This document shows, in pieces, positions 16,327 to 27,144 of a DNA stretch of 47,384 nucleotides (positions are counted from its first letter, which is position 1; the number at the start of each line of letters is the position of its first letter). The notes beneath the pieces are model-generated. The model did no database searches. It saw only the letters and a program-made list of their open reading frames with translations, and was not told where the DNA came from. The stretch is taken from NCBI GenBank assembly GCA_947303405.1, contig CAMYYH010000004.1, forward strand, positions 1-47,384. The letters run 5' to 3'. This stretch comes from an uncultured Mycoplasmatota bacterium. Lineage in GTDB: Bacteria > Bacillota_I > Bacilli_A > RF39 > UBA660. A program made the position numbers and the translations under genes.

Positions 16327-18807
16327 TTATTTATCCACAGGTTCAGTATTATTTTCAATCGTATTTTCCTCAGTATTTATATCTTCATTTTCTTCTTTAT
16401 CAGTATCTACCAAACTCACTGTAGCTATTACACTATTATCTTTTATTTTCATTAGTCTAGTACCCTGAGTAACTCTACCCAATGTTGATATTTGATCAGT
16501 AGACATTCTCATAACCATTCCAAGATCGGTAATCAATACTAAGTCAGTATTAGGTTTATATATCTTAAACGAAGCAATATCACCATTTTTATCACTAATA
16601 CTCATAGCTTTAACGCCTTTACTTCCACGTTTTGTTTGTCTATACTCACTAATAGAAGTCTTTTTACCATATCCATTCTTAGTTACAATGATAATTTCAT
16701 CATCTTCAGAACAAATTGAAGCCCCAATACAAGTTGCATCTACTAATTCAATACCCTTAACCCCTGCGGCAGTTCTACCCATAATACGAACTTCATTCTC
16801 ATTAAATCTACACATTCTACCATTTGATGATCCCAAGATTACCAAATCGTTACCATTGGTCATTTTAACAGCTATTAATTCATCATTTTCCTTTAAAGTA
16901 ATACAAATCTTACCACTTTGTCTTATATTCTTAAATTCTTCAATAGAAGTTCTCTTAACAAGTCCAGATTTAGTAACAAATATCAAATTACTACTATCAT
17001 TAACTTTATCTCTCGTAATCTTAATAATTGAATTAACCATTTCATCTTTTTCAATTTGTAACAAATTAATAATTGGTAATCCTTTAGATTGTCTACTATA
17101 TTCAGGTATTTCATACCCTCTAAGCCTATAAACTTTACCTTTATTAGTAAAGAATAATACATCATCATGAGTTTGAATATTAATCATTTGTTCAACAAAA
17201 TCTTCTTCATTTGTTGACATACCTTTAATTCCAACTCCACCACGATTTTGAGCTTTAAACGTATCAGAAGTAGTTCTCTTAATATACCCCTTGTTAGTAA
17301 GTGCTATAATTACATCTTCATTTGGAATCAAAGATTCATCTTCAATATAATCAATAGCCGTCATATCAATATGTGTACGTCTTTCATCAGCATATTTTCT
17401 CTTAATTTCTAAAATTTCTTCTTTTATGATGTTCATAACTCTCTCATTTTTAGCTAATATATCTCTTAAATCCGTTATTAATTCTAATAATTCAGCTAAA
17501 TCATTCTCAATTTTTTCACGTTCTAAACCAGTTAAACGTCTTAATCTCATATCTAGTATAGCCTGAGATTGAACATCATCTAATCCAAAACGACTCATTA
17601 AAGTATCTTTAGCCTCTAAATCAGTTTTTGCTCCTCTAATAATCTTTATTACTTCATCAATATTATCTAAAGCAATCTTTAATCCCTCTAAAATATGTGC
17701 TGATTTCTCGGCTTCAGCTAAATCATACTTAGTACGTCTAACAATAACTTCTTTTTGATGTTCAATATACTTAACAAGAATATCCTTCAAACCTAATGTT
17801 TTAGGAACACCTTGATCCAACATCAATAAGATAATACTATAATTAGTTTGAAAATCAGTATGTTTATATAATTTATTTAAAACAACTTGTGCATTAGCAT
17901 CCTTTTTTAAAGTAATAGTTATTTTAATACCATTTTTCATATCTGAATGATAATCAGAAATACCTTCAATTATCTTATTATGTACTAAATCTGCTACTTT
18001 ATTTTTTAAATCATAAGTATTTACTCCATATGGAACTTCATCAATTATTATGTAATTTCTACCATTTTTTTCTTCAATAGTAGCTTTACTTCTTATAGTA
18101 ATCGATCCTCTACCAGTCTCATATGCCTTCCTAATTCCACTATTTCCCAAAATAAGAGCACCAGTTGGAAAATCAGGACCAGGTAAAATCTTCATTAATT
18201 CGTCTAAAGTTACATCTGGGTTGTTGATAACTGCAACACAAGCATCAATTACTTCACCTAAATTATGAGGAGGAATATTAGTAGCCATACCAACCGCAAT
18301 TCCCATCGTTCCATTTACTAATATATTAGGAAATCTTGAAGGTAAAACCGTTGGTTCCTTCTCAGTCGCATCAAAGTTATCCAACATATCAACCGTATTC
18401 TTACGTATATCCCTAAGTAATTCCAATGAAATTTTTGATAACCTAGACTCAGTATAACGCATTGCCGCAGCTCCGTCACCATCGATATTACCAAAGTTAC
18501 CATGTCCATCAACAAGCATATGTCGATAACTAAACCATTGGGCCATTCTTACCATTGCTTCATATATAGATGAGTCTCCATGTGGATGGAATTTACCCAT
18601 TACATCACCAACAATTTTAGCTGATTTAACATGAGGTTTATCTGGTGTAAATGAAGAACTATACATAGACCATAAAATACGCCTATGAACGGGTTTTAAA
18701 CCATCTCTTAAGTCTGGTAAAGCACGTGAAGTTATAACACTCATTGAATAATCTAAAAATGATTTTCTTATTTCATCAACTATATTATTATGTACTATTC
18801 TATCCAT
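16327..18807 (-). CDS. gyrA: DNA gyrase subunit A
   Basis: GyrA carries the DNA cleavage-religation activity of gyrase. The 826-aa length is normal. The quinolone-resistance region [16 protein letters not shown] and the catalytic Tyr in AAMRYTE are intact. C-terminal beta-pinwheel blades are visible as repeated RGxxG/KGI units, including the GyrA-box-like KRGSKGV. A short acidic tail ends the protein. It starts 14 nt after gyrB. Because gyrA is complete while gyrB is interrupted, the pair is worth checking. Confidence 0.96.
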   Translation of the reverse strand: MDRIVHNNIVDEIRKSFLDYSMSVITSRALPDLRDGLKPVHRRILWSMYSSSFTPDKPHVKSAKIVGDVMGKFHPHGDSSIYEAMVRMAQWFSYRHMLVDGHGNFGNIDGDGAAAMRYTESRLSKISLELLRDIRKNTVDMLDNFDATEKEPTVLPSRFPNILVNGTMGIAVGMATNIPPHNLGEVIDACVAVINNPDVTLDELMKILPGPDFPTGALILGNSGIRKAYETGRGSITIRSKATIEEKNGRNYIIIDEVPYGVNTYDLKNKVADLVHNKIIEGISDYHSDMKNGIKITITLKKDANAQVVLNKLYKHTDFQTNYSIILLMLDQGVPKTLGLKDILVKYIEHQKEVIVRRTKYDLAEAEKSAHILEGLKIALDNIDEVIKIIRGAKTDLEAKDTLMSRFGLDDVQSQAILDMRLRRLTGLEREKIENDLAELLELITDLRDILAKNERVMNIIKEEILEIKRKYADERRTHIDMTAIDYIEDESLIPNEDVIIALTNKGYIKRTTSDTFKAQNRGGVGIKGMSTNEEDFVEQMINIQTHDDVLFFTNKGKVYRLRGYEIPEYSRQSKGLPIINLLQIEKDEMVNSIIKITRDKVNDSSNLIFVTKSGLVKRTSIEEFKNIRQSGKICITLKENDELIAVKMTNGNDLVILGSSNGRMCRFNENEVRIMGRTAAGVKGIELVDATCIGASICSEDDEIIIVTKNGYGKKTSISEYRQTKRGSKGVKAMSISDKNGDIASFKIYKPNTDLVLITDLGMVMRMSTDQISTLGRVTQGTRLMKIKDNSVIATVSLVDTDKEENEDINTEENTIENNTEPVDK

Positions 18808-18821
18808 AAATCAATTCCCCC

Positions 18822-19823
18822 CTAAATATCCAAATTCTCAACAAACTTAGCATTTTCTTCAATAAATTTTCTTCTCAACTCAACTTCATCGCCCATTAAA
18901 TCAGAGAATATTTGATCAGCTAATCTTGCATCTTCTACTGTAATTTGCTTTAACACCCTTTTTTCTATATCCATAGTAGTTTCATTTAACTCTTCAGCAT
19001 CCATCTCGCCAAGTCCTTTCATACGAGATATATCAAATTTAACATTCTTCTCTCGCAAACTAGCAATATAATCGTCCCTCTCAGCATTCGTTAATACATA
19101 TTTTCTCGTTTTACCATGAGTAATTTTAAACAAAGGAGGCTGAGCAGCAAAAACATGCCCTGTTTCAACTATAGGTCTAAAAAATCTGTAGAATAATGTT
19201 AATAACAATACTCTAATGTGGGAACCATCAACATCTGCATCAGTCATTATTATTATCTTATCATATCTAAGCTTATCCAAATTAAACTCATCACCAATAC
19301 CAGTACCAAAAGCAGTAATAATCGACTTAATCTCATCATTTCCGAGCGCTCTATCAAGTCTAGCCTTTTCTACATTTAGTATCTTACCTCTTAGTGGTAA
19401 AATAGCTTGCGTCATAGAATTTCTACCTTCTTTAGCAGATCCACCAGCTGAATCTCCCTCAACTATGAATATTTCACATTCAGAAGGATCTTTAGAAGAA
19501 CAATCCGTTAGTTTTCCGTAAAAATTAGATATATCTAAATCTTTCTTTCTTGTTGCTTCCCTAGCTTTCTTAGCAGCAAGTCTAGCTCGAGAAGCAGAAA
19601 TAGTTTTTTCAATAATAATACGAGCTTCTTGAGGATTCTCCATTAAAAATCTTTCTAATCCTTCACTAAATACATCATCTGCTATTTTTCTAACTTCTGC
19701 ATTACCTAATTTAGTCTTAGTTTGACCCTCAAACTGTGGATCAGGATGTTTACAACTAATGATCATTGTAATTCCTTCTCTAACATCATCACCAGTTAAT
19801 GCATCATCATTGTCCTTTAACAT
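18822..19823 (-). CDS. gyrB: DNA gyrase subunit B, C-terminal part (after in-frame stop)
   Basis: This carries the TOPRIM and C-terminal parts of Gyr[33 protein letters not shown] and the late QTKTKLGN segment are all intact. The frame is the same as the upstream half, and 13 conserved codons ([13 protein letters not shown]) lie between the TAA and this first ATG. No ribosome-binding site precedes the ATG. The two halves plus the gap total about 638 residues, exactly a normal GyrB. It is therefore one gene with a nonsense codon, and not two genes by design, unless the stop is read through. Confidence 0.9.
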   Translation of the reverse strand: MLKDNDDALTGDDVREGITMIISCKHPDPQFEGQTKTKLGNAEVRKIADDVFSEGLERFLMENPQEARIIIEKTISASRARLAAKKAREATRKKDLDISNFYGKLTDCSSKDPSECEIFIVEGDSAGGSAKEGRNSMTQAILPLRGKILNVEKARLDRALGNDEIKSIITAFGTGIGDEFNLDKLRYDKIIIMTDADVDGSHIRVLLLTLFYRFFRPIVETGHVFAAQPPLFKITHGKTRKYVLTNAERDDYIASLREKNVKFDISRMKGLGEMDAEELNETTMDIEKRVLKQITVEDARLADQIFSDLMGDEVELRRKFIEENAKFVENLDI

Positions 19824-19862
19824 CTTGTTTTTTCTAGCATAATTGTTAATAATTCTTTTTAA

Positions 19863-20735
19863 TTATCTCTTAACTCCATCCTCATTAAATATATCTTCAT
19901 AAGTATTAATATTATTTGTAAAAGAATATAACTGACTATTATAATCAGTATTATATTGGAACGCAACTTCTAAAGAAATACCGCTTTCTTGGCCTTCCAC
20001 ATACACAACATCATCGTGTAATACTGTTTTGTTCTTATTCAATTTATTAACGAATTCAATAATACCACCATTATACAAGAATTCTTTTTTCTTCTCATTT
20101 TCTCGTAAATCAGTTAAAGTAATCTTTAATCCCTTATTAAGAAATGCTAATTCTTCTAATCTATTAGCTAAAATGTCAAAACTATATACTGTAGTTTCTT
20201 TAAAAATAGTTGGATCAGCTTTAAAAGATACAGAAGTACCAGTTCTATCAGGAGAACAATCTTCAATAATTTTTAAATCTCCAACAGGATGTCCACCATT
20301 TTCAAATCTTTGAAAATATACATGTCCATCCCTATATACTTTTACTTCTAACCAAGTGGATAAAGCATTAACAACAGAAGCACCAACTCCATGTAGTCCT
20401 CCGGATACTTTATATCCTCCTCCACCAAACTTTCCACCTGCATGCAACACTGTAAAAATAGTTTCAATTGTGGATAACCCTGTTTTTTGATTAATTCCTG
20501 TTGGCATACCTCTACCATCATCTTTAACTGTTATAACATTATTCTTTTCAATAGTTACCTCAATATCATCACAAAATCCAGCTAATGCTTCGTCAACAGA
20601 ATTATCAACTATTTCCCAAACAAGATGGTGTAATCCTCTTTCAGAAGTAGTACCGATATACATACCAGGCCTTTTTCTAACAGCTTCTAATCCTTCTAAA
20701 ACTTGAATATCACTATCACTATATTCCTCTTTCAT
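19863..20735 (-). CDS. gyrB: DNA gyrase subunit B, N-terminal part (ends at in-frame TAA)
   Basis: The GHKL ATPase and most of the transducer domain of Gyr[21 protein letters not shown] and [15 protein letters not shown] are intact. The frame ends [20 protein letters not shown]. In other GyrB proteins this stretch reads NNINTxEGGTHExGFKRAL, so the invariant GGTH has become DIFN just before the stop. I chose the ATG 9 nt after GGGAGG; a GTG one codon earlier is possible. It overlaps the end of recF. Confidence 0.9.
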   Translation of the reverse strand: MKEEYSDSDIQVLEGLEAVRKRPGMYIGTTSERGLHHLVWEIVDNSVDEALAGFCDDIEVTIEKNNVITVKDDGRGMPTGINQKTGLSTIETIFTVLHAGGKFGGGGYKVSGGLHGVGASVVNALSTWLEVKVYRDGHVYFQRFENGGHPVGDLKIIEDCSPDRTGTSVSFKADPTIFKETTVYSFDILANRLEELAFLNKGLKITLTDLRENEKKKEFLYNGGIIEFVNKLNKNKTVLHDDVVYVEGQESGISLEVAFQYNTDYNSQLYSFTNNINTYEDIFNEDGVKR

Positions 20736-21828
20736 CACTATTAACCTCCCTTATAGTACCGTTAAACACTTCGAACAGGTCACTTTTATCAACAAACTGT
20801 TTATTAATTCTATCTATATCAGTTGTCGTAATAAAAGTCTGAGTCTCATCATTAATAAGATCTAAAATATTATTAATTTTAGTCTTATCTAACTCACTAA
20901 ATAAGTCGTCTAATATTAATATAGGATAACTGCCTATTTGTTCCTTAAAGATACTTAAAATAGCAAATTTATAGGCTATTATAGCATTCTTTTGTTGTCC
21001 CTCAGAACCATAATCTCTAATACTATATTTTCCTATTTTAAATATTAAGTCATCATGATGAACTCCAATAGTAGTCTTTCCTAACATAATATCTCTTTCT
21101 TTAACTATTTCATACTTATTAATAATATCTTCTCTACTTAAACCATTAAAGTCACTCTTATAAACAACATTTAAATCATCAATCCCACATATCTTAAAGT
21201 ATAAATCCCTAACTTTACTACTAACTACTTGTAGAAAATCCCTTCTTAATTCATATATCTTAATCCCATAATCAATCAATTTATTAGTTAAGATATCCAA
21301 ATAATCTTTAGACTTATTACTATTAAAATACATTGATTTTAAATACATATTCCTTTGTTTTAAGACCTTATTATAGCTATTTAAAGTCCGTAAGTAAGAA
21401 TTATTAACCTGTGAAATGTCTAAATTCAAATTTTTTCGTCTAGTATTAGGAGTATCTTTAATAATCTGTAAGTCATCAGGATTAAACAACACGATGTTTA
21501 TTTTAGAAATATAATCACTTAATTTATCTATCTTATTACTATTAACCGTAACCTTTTTACCATTATCTTTAATAATAATCTTGTAGGTATCTATATACTT
21601 ATTTTCAACCTTACCTTCAACACTAGCAAAGTCTTTATTGTTCATAACTAATACTTTATCAACAGATCCCCTAAAAGACTTTGTTAATGCCAAAACATAA
21701 ATACTTTCAATTAGATTAGTCTTACCCTCTCCATTATTACCATAAATAATGTTAAAATTCTTATTAAAATCAAGTACTATTTTTTCATATGTTCTAAAAT
21801 TAATTAATTTCAAATGATGTATCTTCAT
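20719..21828 (-). CDS. recF: DNA replication and repair protein RecF
   Basis: RecF is an SMC-like ATPase that recognises gap junctions and helps RecOR load RecA. The 369-aa length is normal. Walker A is [14 protein letters not shown], the signature is [11 protein letters not shown], and Walker B is [13 protein letters not shown]. The start ATG follows AAAAGAGGT. It sits between comK and gyrB; the usual rlbA/yaaA S4 gene between dnaN and recF is not seen here. Confidence 0.96.
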   Translation of the reverse strand: MKIHHLKLINFRTYEKIVLDFNKNFNIIYGNNGEGKTNLIESIYVLALTKSFRGSVDKVLVMNNKDFASVEGKVENKYIDTYKIIIKDNGKKVTVNSNKIDKLSDYISKINIVLFNPDDLQIIKDTPNTRRKNLNLDISQVNNSYLRTLNSYNKVLKQRNMYLKSMYFNSNKSKDYLDILTNKLIDYGIKIYELRRDFLQVVSSKVRDLYFKICGIDDLNVVYKSDFNGLSREDIINKYEIVKERDIMLGKTTIGVHHDDLIFKIGKYSIRDYGSEGQQKNAIIAYKFAILSIFKEQIGSYPILILDDLFSELDKTKINNILDLINDETQTFITTTDIDRINKQFVDKSDLFEVFNGTIREVNSDERGI

Positions 21829-21904
21829 AAATTACCTCTTTTTTAACCCCATATTTTAAAAAAAAGTATATTGCAGTACTCCCATACCTACTTACAATTA
21901 TAAC

Positions 21905-21935
21905 ACAAAAAAGCTACTTATAGTAGCTTTTTTAC
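21905..21935. terminator. Terminator after comK (symmetric)
   Basis: The 12-bp stem AAAAAAGCTACT/AGTAGCTTTTTT has a 3-nt loop. Its A and T arms allow function in both directions; on the minus strand it closes comK. Confidence 0.8.
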
Positions 21936-21945
21936 CATTATTCCT

Positions 21946-22398
21946 CTATTTTTCTTTGTTTTTTCTAACATCTAATGTATCTTTTAACCTGGAACATCTA
22001 TATAATTGATTATCTATTATAGCTGTAGACGCATTTATCACTATTTTCTTACCATTTTTAAACTCAATTATAGTCTTATCTTTAAACTTATCTGGCCTAT
22101 AAACATGTTTATAAGAAACCCAACTACATTTGTCATTTTTAGGTGATAAAGTAGGAAAGAAAATAATATCTCTAGACTCTTCAACTATAATAGGTACTTT
22201 ATGTGTATAACCAACTAATTTTAAAGTACCATTCTGCCTTACTTCAAAGGAACTACCAAAGTATTCACAACTCTCTTCCATTATTCTTAATGGCGTTTCA
22301 TTGACTACAAAAGAATCATCAGTTTCATAAACAATAGTTTTATCATCATCCTTTGGTACTAAAGCAATAGTATCCCTATTAATTTCGTATGATTCCAT
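21946..22398 (-). CDS. comK: ComK-family competence regulator, C-terminally short
   Basis: The protein aligns by eye with B. subtilis ComK from ESYEINRDTIALVP through PLRIMEESCEYFGSS, HKVPIIVEESRDIIFFPTLSP, CSWVSYKHV, FKNGKKI and NQLYRCSRL. ComK is the minor-groove-binding activator of competence genes. At 150 aa it lacks roughly the last 40 residues of the 192-aa Bacillus protein, the region implicated in transcription activation. I used the ATG after GAGGGGAGG rather than the TTG two codons upstream. It is flanked by its own terminator and by a decayed locus, at the origin. Family confidence is high; its activity as an activator is uncertain. Confidence 0.87.
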   Translation of the reverse strand: MESYEINRDTIALVPKDDDKTIVYETDDSFVVNETPLRIMEESCEYFGSSFEVRQNGTLKLVGYTHKVPIIVEESRDIIFFPTLSPKNDKCSWVSYKHVYRPDKFKDKTIIEFKNGKKIVINASTAIIDNQLYRCSRLKDTLDVRKNKEK

Positions 22399-22543
22399 TA
22401 CCAAAACCTCCCCTCTTTAAAATTTATCCCCTTATATCACTTCAAATTGTTCCTTTTTGTCGATATTTATTGAATTGTTAATAAATTATGAATAATTTGT
22501 ATAAAAAGAAACATAATTAAAAGATTTGACTATATTTTAAATT

Positions 22544-22573
22544 ACAAAAAAACACCCATGTAAACATAGGTGT
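22544..22573 (-). terminator. Terminator after the decayed locus
   Basis: On the minus strand ACACCTATG/CATGGGTGT (one wobble pair) is followed by seven Ts, 20 nt past the ORF end. Confidence 0.75.
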
Positions 22574-22593
22574 ATGATTCAAAACTATCAAGA

Positions 22594-24024
22594 CTATAAA
22601 CTAGCCCCCGTACCAAAACTAGATGGAAATTCATATTCTACATCTTCAGTTAAGATAGACTTAGAAGGTAAAAGTCCCAATTCAGATACTTTATCAGCAT
22701 ATATTTTAGCTTGTTCCCCTGTTAATCGAACTTTATCTTCACCAGAATTTTTTAACTCTTCCGATTCATTAATTAAAAATCTATCTAACTCACTTATTAA
22801 AACTTTACCAAAAGAAGATGTTATAACCTCATAAAACTGTTCTTTAGTTTTTAGTAAACCTTGATATTTCTCATATATATCAGAAGGAACGTTAACCTCT
22901 ATACCTTGGTACAAATCAATATTCATACCTAGTCTTCGCAACAAATCAAGTATTTCTTCATCATGATATTCTATAGCTCTAATAATTATTATTAAAGCCT
23001 CAGTAATAATTATACTTTTTTCACTTTCATCATATAACTTCTTTATATCTCTTAAAATATCAAGCTTTTTGTCACTAAGCCATTTTTTTTCTAAATTAAA
23101 ATATATTGTTTCATATATACTTCTACCTAAATGAGCAGATTGCAAAATTTGATTAATTGACTCTGTTGAAAGTGTTCGACTTAAATTAGAATAATAATCT
23201 ATTAAAGATTTTAATATAATATCACTTAAAGCACAAATCAAATATGGACTACTTTTTATTTTTCTTAAAGTTTCCTCTTTATCTATCATCTCTACAGATT
23301 TACCAGCTGCTTTCTTGTCGCTACTAGGCACATACTCATATAAAATTGTTTGGGTTTTAAGATCATCAGTCCAATCAGTCTTTTCAATATAGCCTTCCCT
23401 AACACTATCTACTCCTGTAAAATATGTTTTTTGCCAAATAATATTTTTTTATTCATAAATTTCTGCAGGCACAACTAATCCACTTATAAATTCACTAAAA
23501 ACTTTTTTATCGGCTATTTCATTTTCTATTTTTCTACCACAAACAATTTCTGATAATGATAATTGTGTAGGATAAGAAATAGATTTCCTATCACTAGTCG
23601 AATACGTTTTACCTCTAATAGTACATTTAAGAGTAGTACCATTACCGTGTTTTTTATCTACGGTCATACTTAATATACAAATTAATTGTCTTTCTCCTTT
23701 TTTAGCTTCTCTTATAATATTAATATCTAAACAACCATCCTCAGAAGGAATTTGACACTTTGATGATTTTACCATATCATCACTCGAAGCCCTAAAACTA
23801 GTAAATACCTTTATTTTTTCTCCATTCAAAGCATATTCCAAAGGCTTTATGACATAATCCGTTCCACCACCTAAATACAGCATATCCCCAGCCCAAAATC
23901 GTAGGTCATAAGTTATATACCCCCTGCTTTTTAAATCATTAAGATATTTATCCACAACGATTCTCACTATACCTTCTATTTGAGAATCAGAATATGGAAT
24001 AAGTCTAATTCTATCATAAATCAT
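22594..24024 (-). pseudogene. Unrecognised ~475-codon gene interrupted by an in-frame TAA
   Basis: Two ORF-track entries (22594-23331 and 23449-24084) are in the same frame. They are separated by one TAA at 23449-23451 and a 39-codon open stretch that reads like protein (KNIIWQKTYFTGVDSVREGY...). I place the start at ATG 24024 (MIYDRIRLIPYSDSQIEG), which overlaps the upstream gene as ATGA. The first half is beta-rich and basic (RFWAGDMLYLGGGTDYV, GNGTTLKCTIRGKTYS). The second half is mostly helical and acidic. I do not recognise the family. A dedicated terminator follows. It may be a pseudogene, a readthrough gene or a sequence error. Confidence 0.6.
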
Positions 24025-24304
24025 TTGTATTCTATCCCTTCTACAGTAAATATCTTTTCTAATTTTCTCAAAGCATACACACAACTATTCTTTATTGGTT
24101 CATCAAATTTTCCAAAAATATGTAATTAATCCGCTTCTTTTATGCTTCCATTAACTTTATCACAACATGCATCAACTATTAGATTGATTAAATCATTCTC
24201 TTTCAAAGAATAGGTATGAGTCATTCTACTTAAAAGACATCCATCTTCCCCTATTTTTTCAACATCTTCAATTAATTGTTCTATTTTTTACATATAACCT
24301 TCAT
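24021..24304 (-). pseudogene. Small broken gene paired with the interrupted gene
   Basis: This is absent from the ORF track. After AGAGG at 6 nt, ATG opens MKVICKK. One base missing from an A-run then restores IEQLIEDVEKIGEDGCLLSRMTH...NGSIKEAD. A TAA (24126-24128) follows, and in the same frame LHIFGKFDEPIKNSCVYALRKLEKIFTVEGIEYK runs to a TGA that overlaps the next gene's ATG. The joined product is about 94 residues and has no recognised family. The ATGA overlap shows that it and the next gene were one operon. It fills most of the 379-nt gap before dnaN. Confidence 0.5.
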
Positions 24305-24424
24305 TTATTACCTCTTCTCTCATTTTTTGTGTTCATTTCAATTATTATTAAACCATATAATTAACATATATTAAACCCAAACAATAAAACTTGTCATTAC
24401 TTCACAACTATATTTTATGAAGTT

Positions 24425-24456
24425 TAAAAGGAACAACTGTTTATAAGTTGTTTTTA
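24425..24456. terminator. Hairpin downstream of dnaN
   Basis: AACAACT/AGTTGTT with a 7-nt loop lies just past the dnaN stop. The T-tract is better on the plus strand than on the minus strand, so its role in ending dnaN is tentative. Confidence 0.4.
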
Positions 24457-24463
24457 TCAACAA

Positions 24464-25582
24464 TTAATATGTTTTTATAGGTAATATTAACTGTATTAAA
24501 GACTCATCAGTAACAGATTTTATTATTATAGGTTTTATTTCTCCATTTAATAATATTAATATATCTTCATCTTTAATAGTCTTTAAAGCATCTAACATAT
24601 ATTTTGCACTAAATGATATATCTATATTAGCATCATTACTAGTTTCAATAGAAAGTTTTTCTTCAACTTTACCTATTTCTGATGCATAAGAATTAATAAT
24701 CATTTCACTATCTTTAATCTTCATCTTAACTATATTCTTATCTTTCCCTTGTGTAAGTAATGCTGCTCTATCTATAGCACTAAAGAAATCAGATAACTTA
24801 GTATTTACAATTATAGAAAAATCAGTAGGAATTAAATTGGAAGTATTAGGATATGTACCAGATAATAGATTACTTTGAAATATTAGATTTTTATATTTAA
24901 ATAAAACCTTATTACTAAATACATGCATTTCCACATTTTCATCATCTACAATAATCTTATCTAACTCTATAATATTCTTACCAGGAATAACTATATTTAT
25001 ATCCTGATCACTAGGTACATCTAAAGAGATAGTCTTTTTAGCTAATCTATATGAATCTGTAGCGATACATTCAAATATATCTCCTACTATTTTAAAGTTT
25101 AATCCAGTTAACAAAGGTCTTAACTCCTGAGTAGATATAGCAAATGAAGTTTGATTAATAATACTTTTAAATATATCTCCTTTAATAATGATAGGAGTAT
25201 CACTCTCTTCTAATTTCATACTAGGATACTCTTTAGGATCTAAACAATTCAAATCATATTTACTATTATCAGAAGATATTCTTATTTTTAAACCATCCAT
25301 TAATTCAAAATTAACTATATTTGAAGGTAACTTTCTAATTATATCCAATATAAACTTACTTTGAATAATAATTGATCCTTTCACATCTACACTATTAATA
25401 TCAGCAGTAGGAATAAAACTTCTTATTGTTAATTCCGAATCACTAGCTGTTAAATATAATCCTTCATCATTCAGTTCTAATTTAATACCATTTAATATAG
25501 GTATAATATTCTTAGAAGAAATAGCTTTTACTACATTAGCTAAATTTTCTACTATAAGATTTTTTTCAATTGTAAATTTCAT
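24464..25582 (-). CDS. dnaN: DNA polymerase III beta sliding clamp
   Basis: The ring-shaped processivity clamp, 372 aa. It begins MKFTIEKNLIVENLANVVKAIS and contains PILNGIKLEL, TDSYRLAKK and a C-terminal QLILPIKTY. I chose this ATG, not the ORF-track start, because AAAGAGGAG precedes it and all homologues begin here; the upstream extension lies in origin sequence. It is the second gene of the dnaA-dnaN pair. Confidence 0.96.
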   Translation of the reverse strand: MKFTIEKNLIVENLANVVKAISSKNIIPILNGIKLELNDEGLYLTASDSELTIRSFIPTADINSVDVKGSIIIQSKFILDIIRKLPSNIVNFELMDGLKIRISSDNSKYDLNCLDPKEYPSMKLEESDTPIIIKGDIFKSIINQTSFAISTQELRPLLTGLNFKIVGDIFECIATDSYRLAKKTISLDVPSDQDINIVIPGKNIIELDKIIVDDENVEMHVFSNKVLFKYKNLIFQSNLLSGTYPNTSNLIPTDFSIIVNTKLSDFFSAIDRAALLTQGKDKNIVKMKIKDSEMIINSYASEIGKVEEKLSIETSNDANIDISFSAKYMLDALKTIKDEDILILLNGEIKPIIIKSVTDESLIQLILPIKTY

Positions 25583-25602
25583 TTTATCTCCTCTTTCTTT
25601 TA

Positions 25603-25730
25603 TATATAATATTATTATTACTATTATAAGGTGAATAATGTGTATAACTCTAACAATATCCACAATCACAAGACTTCACGTATTATTATTATATGTTTAT
25701 AAGTTGTGGATTATTAACAAGTTATTCACC
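25603..25730. other. oriC: oriC, dnaA-dnaN intergenic part: DnaA boxes and candidate unwinding element
   Basis: DnaA boxes in this spacer are TTATACACA (complement of 25639-25647), TTATTCACC (complement of 25629-25637), ATATCCACA (25656-25664), a one-mismatch TAATCCACA (complement of 25705-25713) and TTATTCACC (25722-25730). On the minus strand the first two are followed directly by TTATAATAGTAATAATAATATTATA. This is a run of TAG/TAA/TAT triplets resembling DnaA-trios, and it leads into an AT-rich stretch before dnaN. The layout matches the Bacillus unwinding region downstream of dnaA. Confidence 0.75.
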
Positions 25731-27103
25731 TATAACTTAGATTTTATTTCATTAATTGTATCTTTTAATTCTGGATTTATTTTTATATCTTCTTCAATTT
25801 TATCACAAGCATGTATTACAGTGGAATGATCTCTTCCCCCAAACTCCATACCTATTCTTGGGAAAGACTCATCAGTAAGCATTCTACATAAATACATAGC
25901 AACCATCCTTGGATAAGCTATATTTGCACTCCTTCTCTTACCTTTTAATACCTCTACGGTTATCTTATAATAATCAGCTACAACTTTTTGAATAATAGAT
26001 ATATCACTCTTACTATAAGGATCTCGAGTAATATAATCTCTTAATGCTTCATTTGCAAACTTTAAATCAATCTTATCAGGCACACACATCGCTGTATAAG
26101 CAACTAATCTATTAATAGCACCCTCTAAACTTCTTACATCAGTATCAAAATTATTAGCTATAAATTCTACACCTTCATCAGTCATTTTGTCATTAATGGA
26201 TAGATTTTGTATCTTCTTCCTTACTATTCGACATCTTAGTTCAAAATCAGGTGGATATATATCAACTGGTAATCCCCAAGCAAATCGACTTCTTAATCTT
26301 TCTTCCAATAGTTTTAAATCTTCTGGAGATCTATCAGAACTTATAATGATTTGCTTATTTTTTCCATGCAATTCATTAAATATATGAAAGAATTCATCTT
26401 GAGTCTTCTCCGCTCCAACCAGGAACTGAATATCATCTATAATTAAGACATCAATATTTCTATATTTATTTTTAAAGTTATTACTAACATCAACTTTATT
26501 ATTATTACTAACTAAATTAAAATAATCTTTTCTAAAGTCATCACTAGTAGTATATAAAACCCTTAGTTTGGGATTATTCTCCAAAATATAATTACCTATC
26601 GCATGCATTAAATGAGTTTTTCCTAACCCACTCTTACCATAAATAAATAATGGATTATATTGTAAACCAGGATTCTTCGCTACAGCTAAAGAGGCAGTAT
26701 TTGCAAACTTATTAGTATCCCCTACTACGAAATTATCAAATTTTAAATTAGGATTCAAATTAGATTCAAAAAACATTAGGCTGTTAATATCATCAAAGTT
26801 TTCCACAATCGCATCTTCGAGTCTATTCGCAGAAGAACTAGTAGTTTTAACCTCATCTTCTAATATACAATCGATTTCTCTATTAACACCAGTAACCTTA
26901 GCAAAAGCATCACTTATTATTCCATAATAATTAGATAATAGCATCTTTTTATGTAATGGCATTGGTACTAATAAAGTTATTTTATCATCAGTAATCTCGT
27001 ACAAACTTGTTTTTCCAAACCATAAATTAAAAGTTACTTCCTGAAAACTATTATGCATAATCTCTAAGAAATCAGCCCATACTTCATCATTACTCAACAC
27101 CAT
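25730..27103 (-). CDS. dnaA: Chromosomal replication initiator DnaA
   Basis: DnaA binds DnaA boxes and opens oriC. The 457-aa length is normal. It has an N-terminal domain I (WADFLEIMHNSFQEVTFNLWF), a short linker, AAA+ Walker A GKSGLGKTHL, Walker B VLIIDDIQFL, and a C-terminal domain IV with the box-binding signature GGRDHSTVIHACDKI. I used the ATG one codon after a GTG that abuts GGTGG. It is flanked on both sides by DnaA-box clusters, as in Bacillus. Confidence 0.97.
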   Translation of the reverse strand: MVLSNDEVWADFLEIMHNSFQEVTFNLWFGKTSLYEITDDKITLLVPMPLHKKMLLSNYYGIISDAFAKVTGVNREIDCILEDEVKTTSSSANRLEDAIVENFDDINSLMFFESNLNPNLKFDNFVVGDTNKFANTASLAVAKNPGLQYNPLFIYGKSGLGKTHLMHAIGNYILENNPKLRVLYTTSDDFRKDYFNLVSNNNKVDVSNNFKNKYRNIDVLIIDDIQFLVGAEKTQDEFFHIFNELHGKNKQIIISSDRSPEDLKLLEERLRSRFAWGLPVDIYPPDFELRCRIVRKKIQNLSINDKMTDEGVEFIANNFDTDVRSLEGAINRLVAYTAMCVPDKIDLKFANEALRDYITRDPYSKSDISIIQKVVADYYKITVEVLKGKRRSANIAYPRMVAMYLCRMLTDESFPRIGMEFGGRDHSTVIHACDKIEEDIKINPELKDTINEIKSKL

Positions 27104-27144
27104 CACCCACCTTCGCCATTTAGTAAAAATATTTTAACTCATCC

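Noticed and set aside
16331-16339. Exact DnaA box TTATCCACA at the gyrA 3' end, near parS
   Set aside because: It encodes the last codons of GyrA (PVDK) and is single; one 9-mer match is not enough to claim an origin element.
16215-16424. Plus-strand 69-aa ORF over the parS sites
   Set aside because: It runs through both palindromes and into gyrA antisense, with no ribosome-binding site; treated as a shadow ORF.
22594-23331. The ORF-track proteins at 22594-23331 and 23449-24084 as two separate genes
   Set aside because: They are in the same frame with an open stretch between them; the first starts at an internal GTG without a ribosome-binding site.
18822-24304. Genome-wide reassignment of TAA to a sense codon, suggested by internal TAAs in gyrB and the locus near dnaN
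   Set aside because: Many intact genes here end in TAA (for example rpmH, yidC, jag and noc), and prfA is present, so TAA is a normal stop codon.
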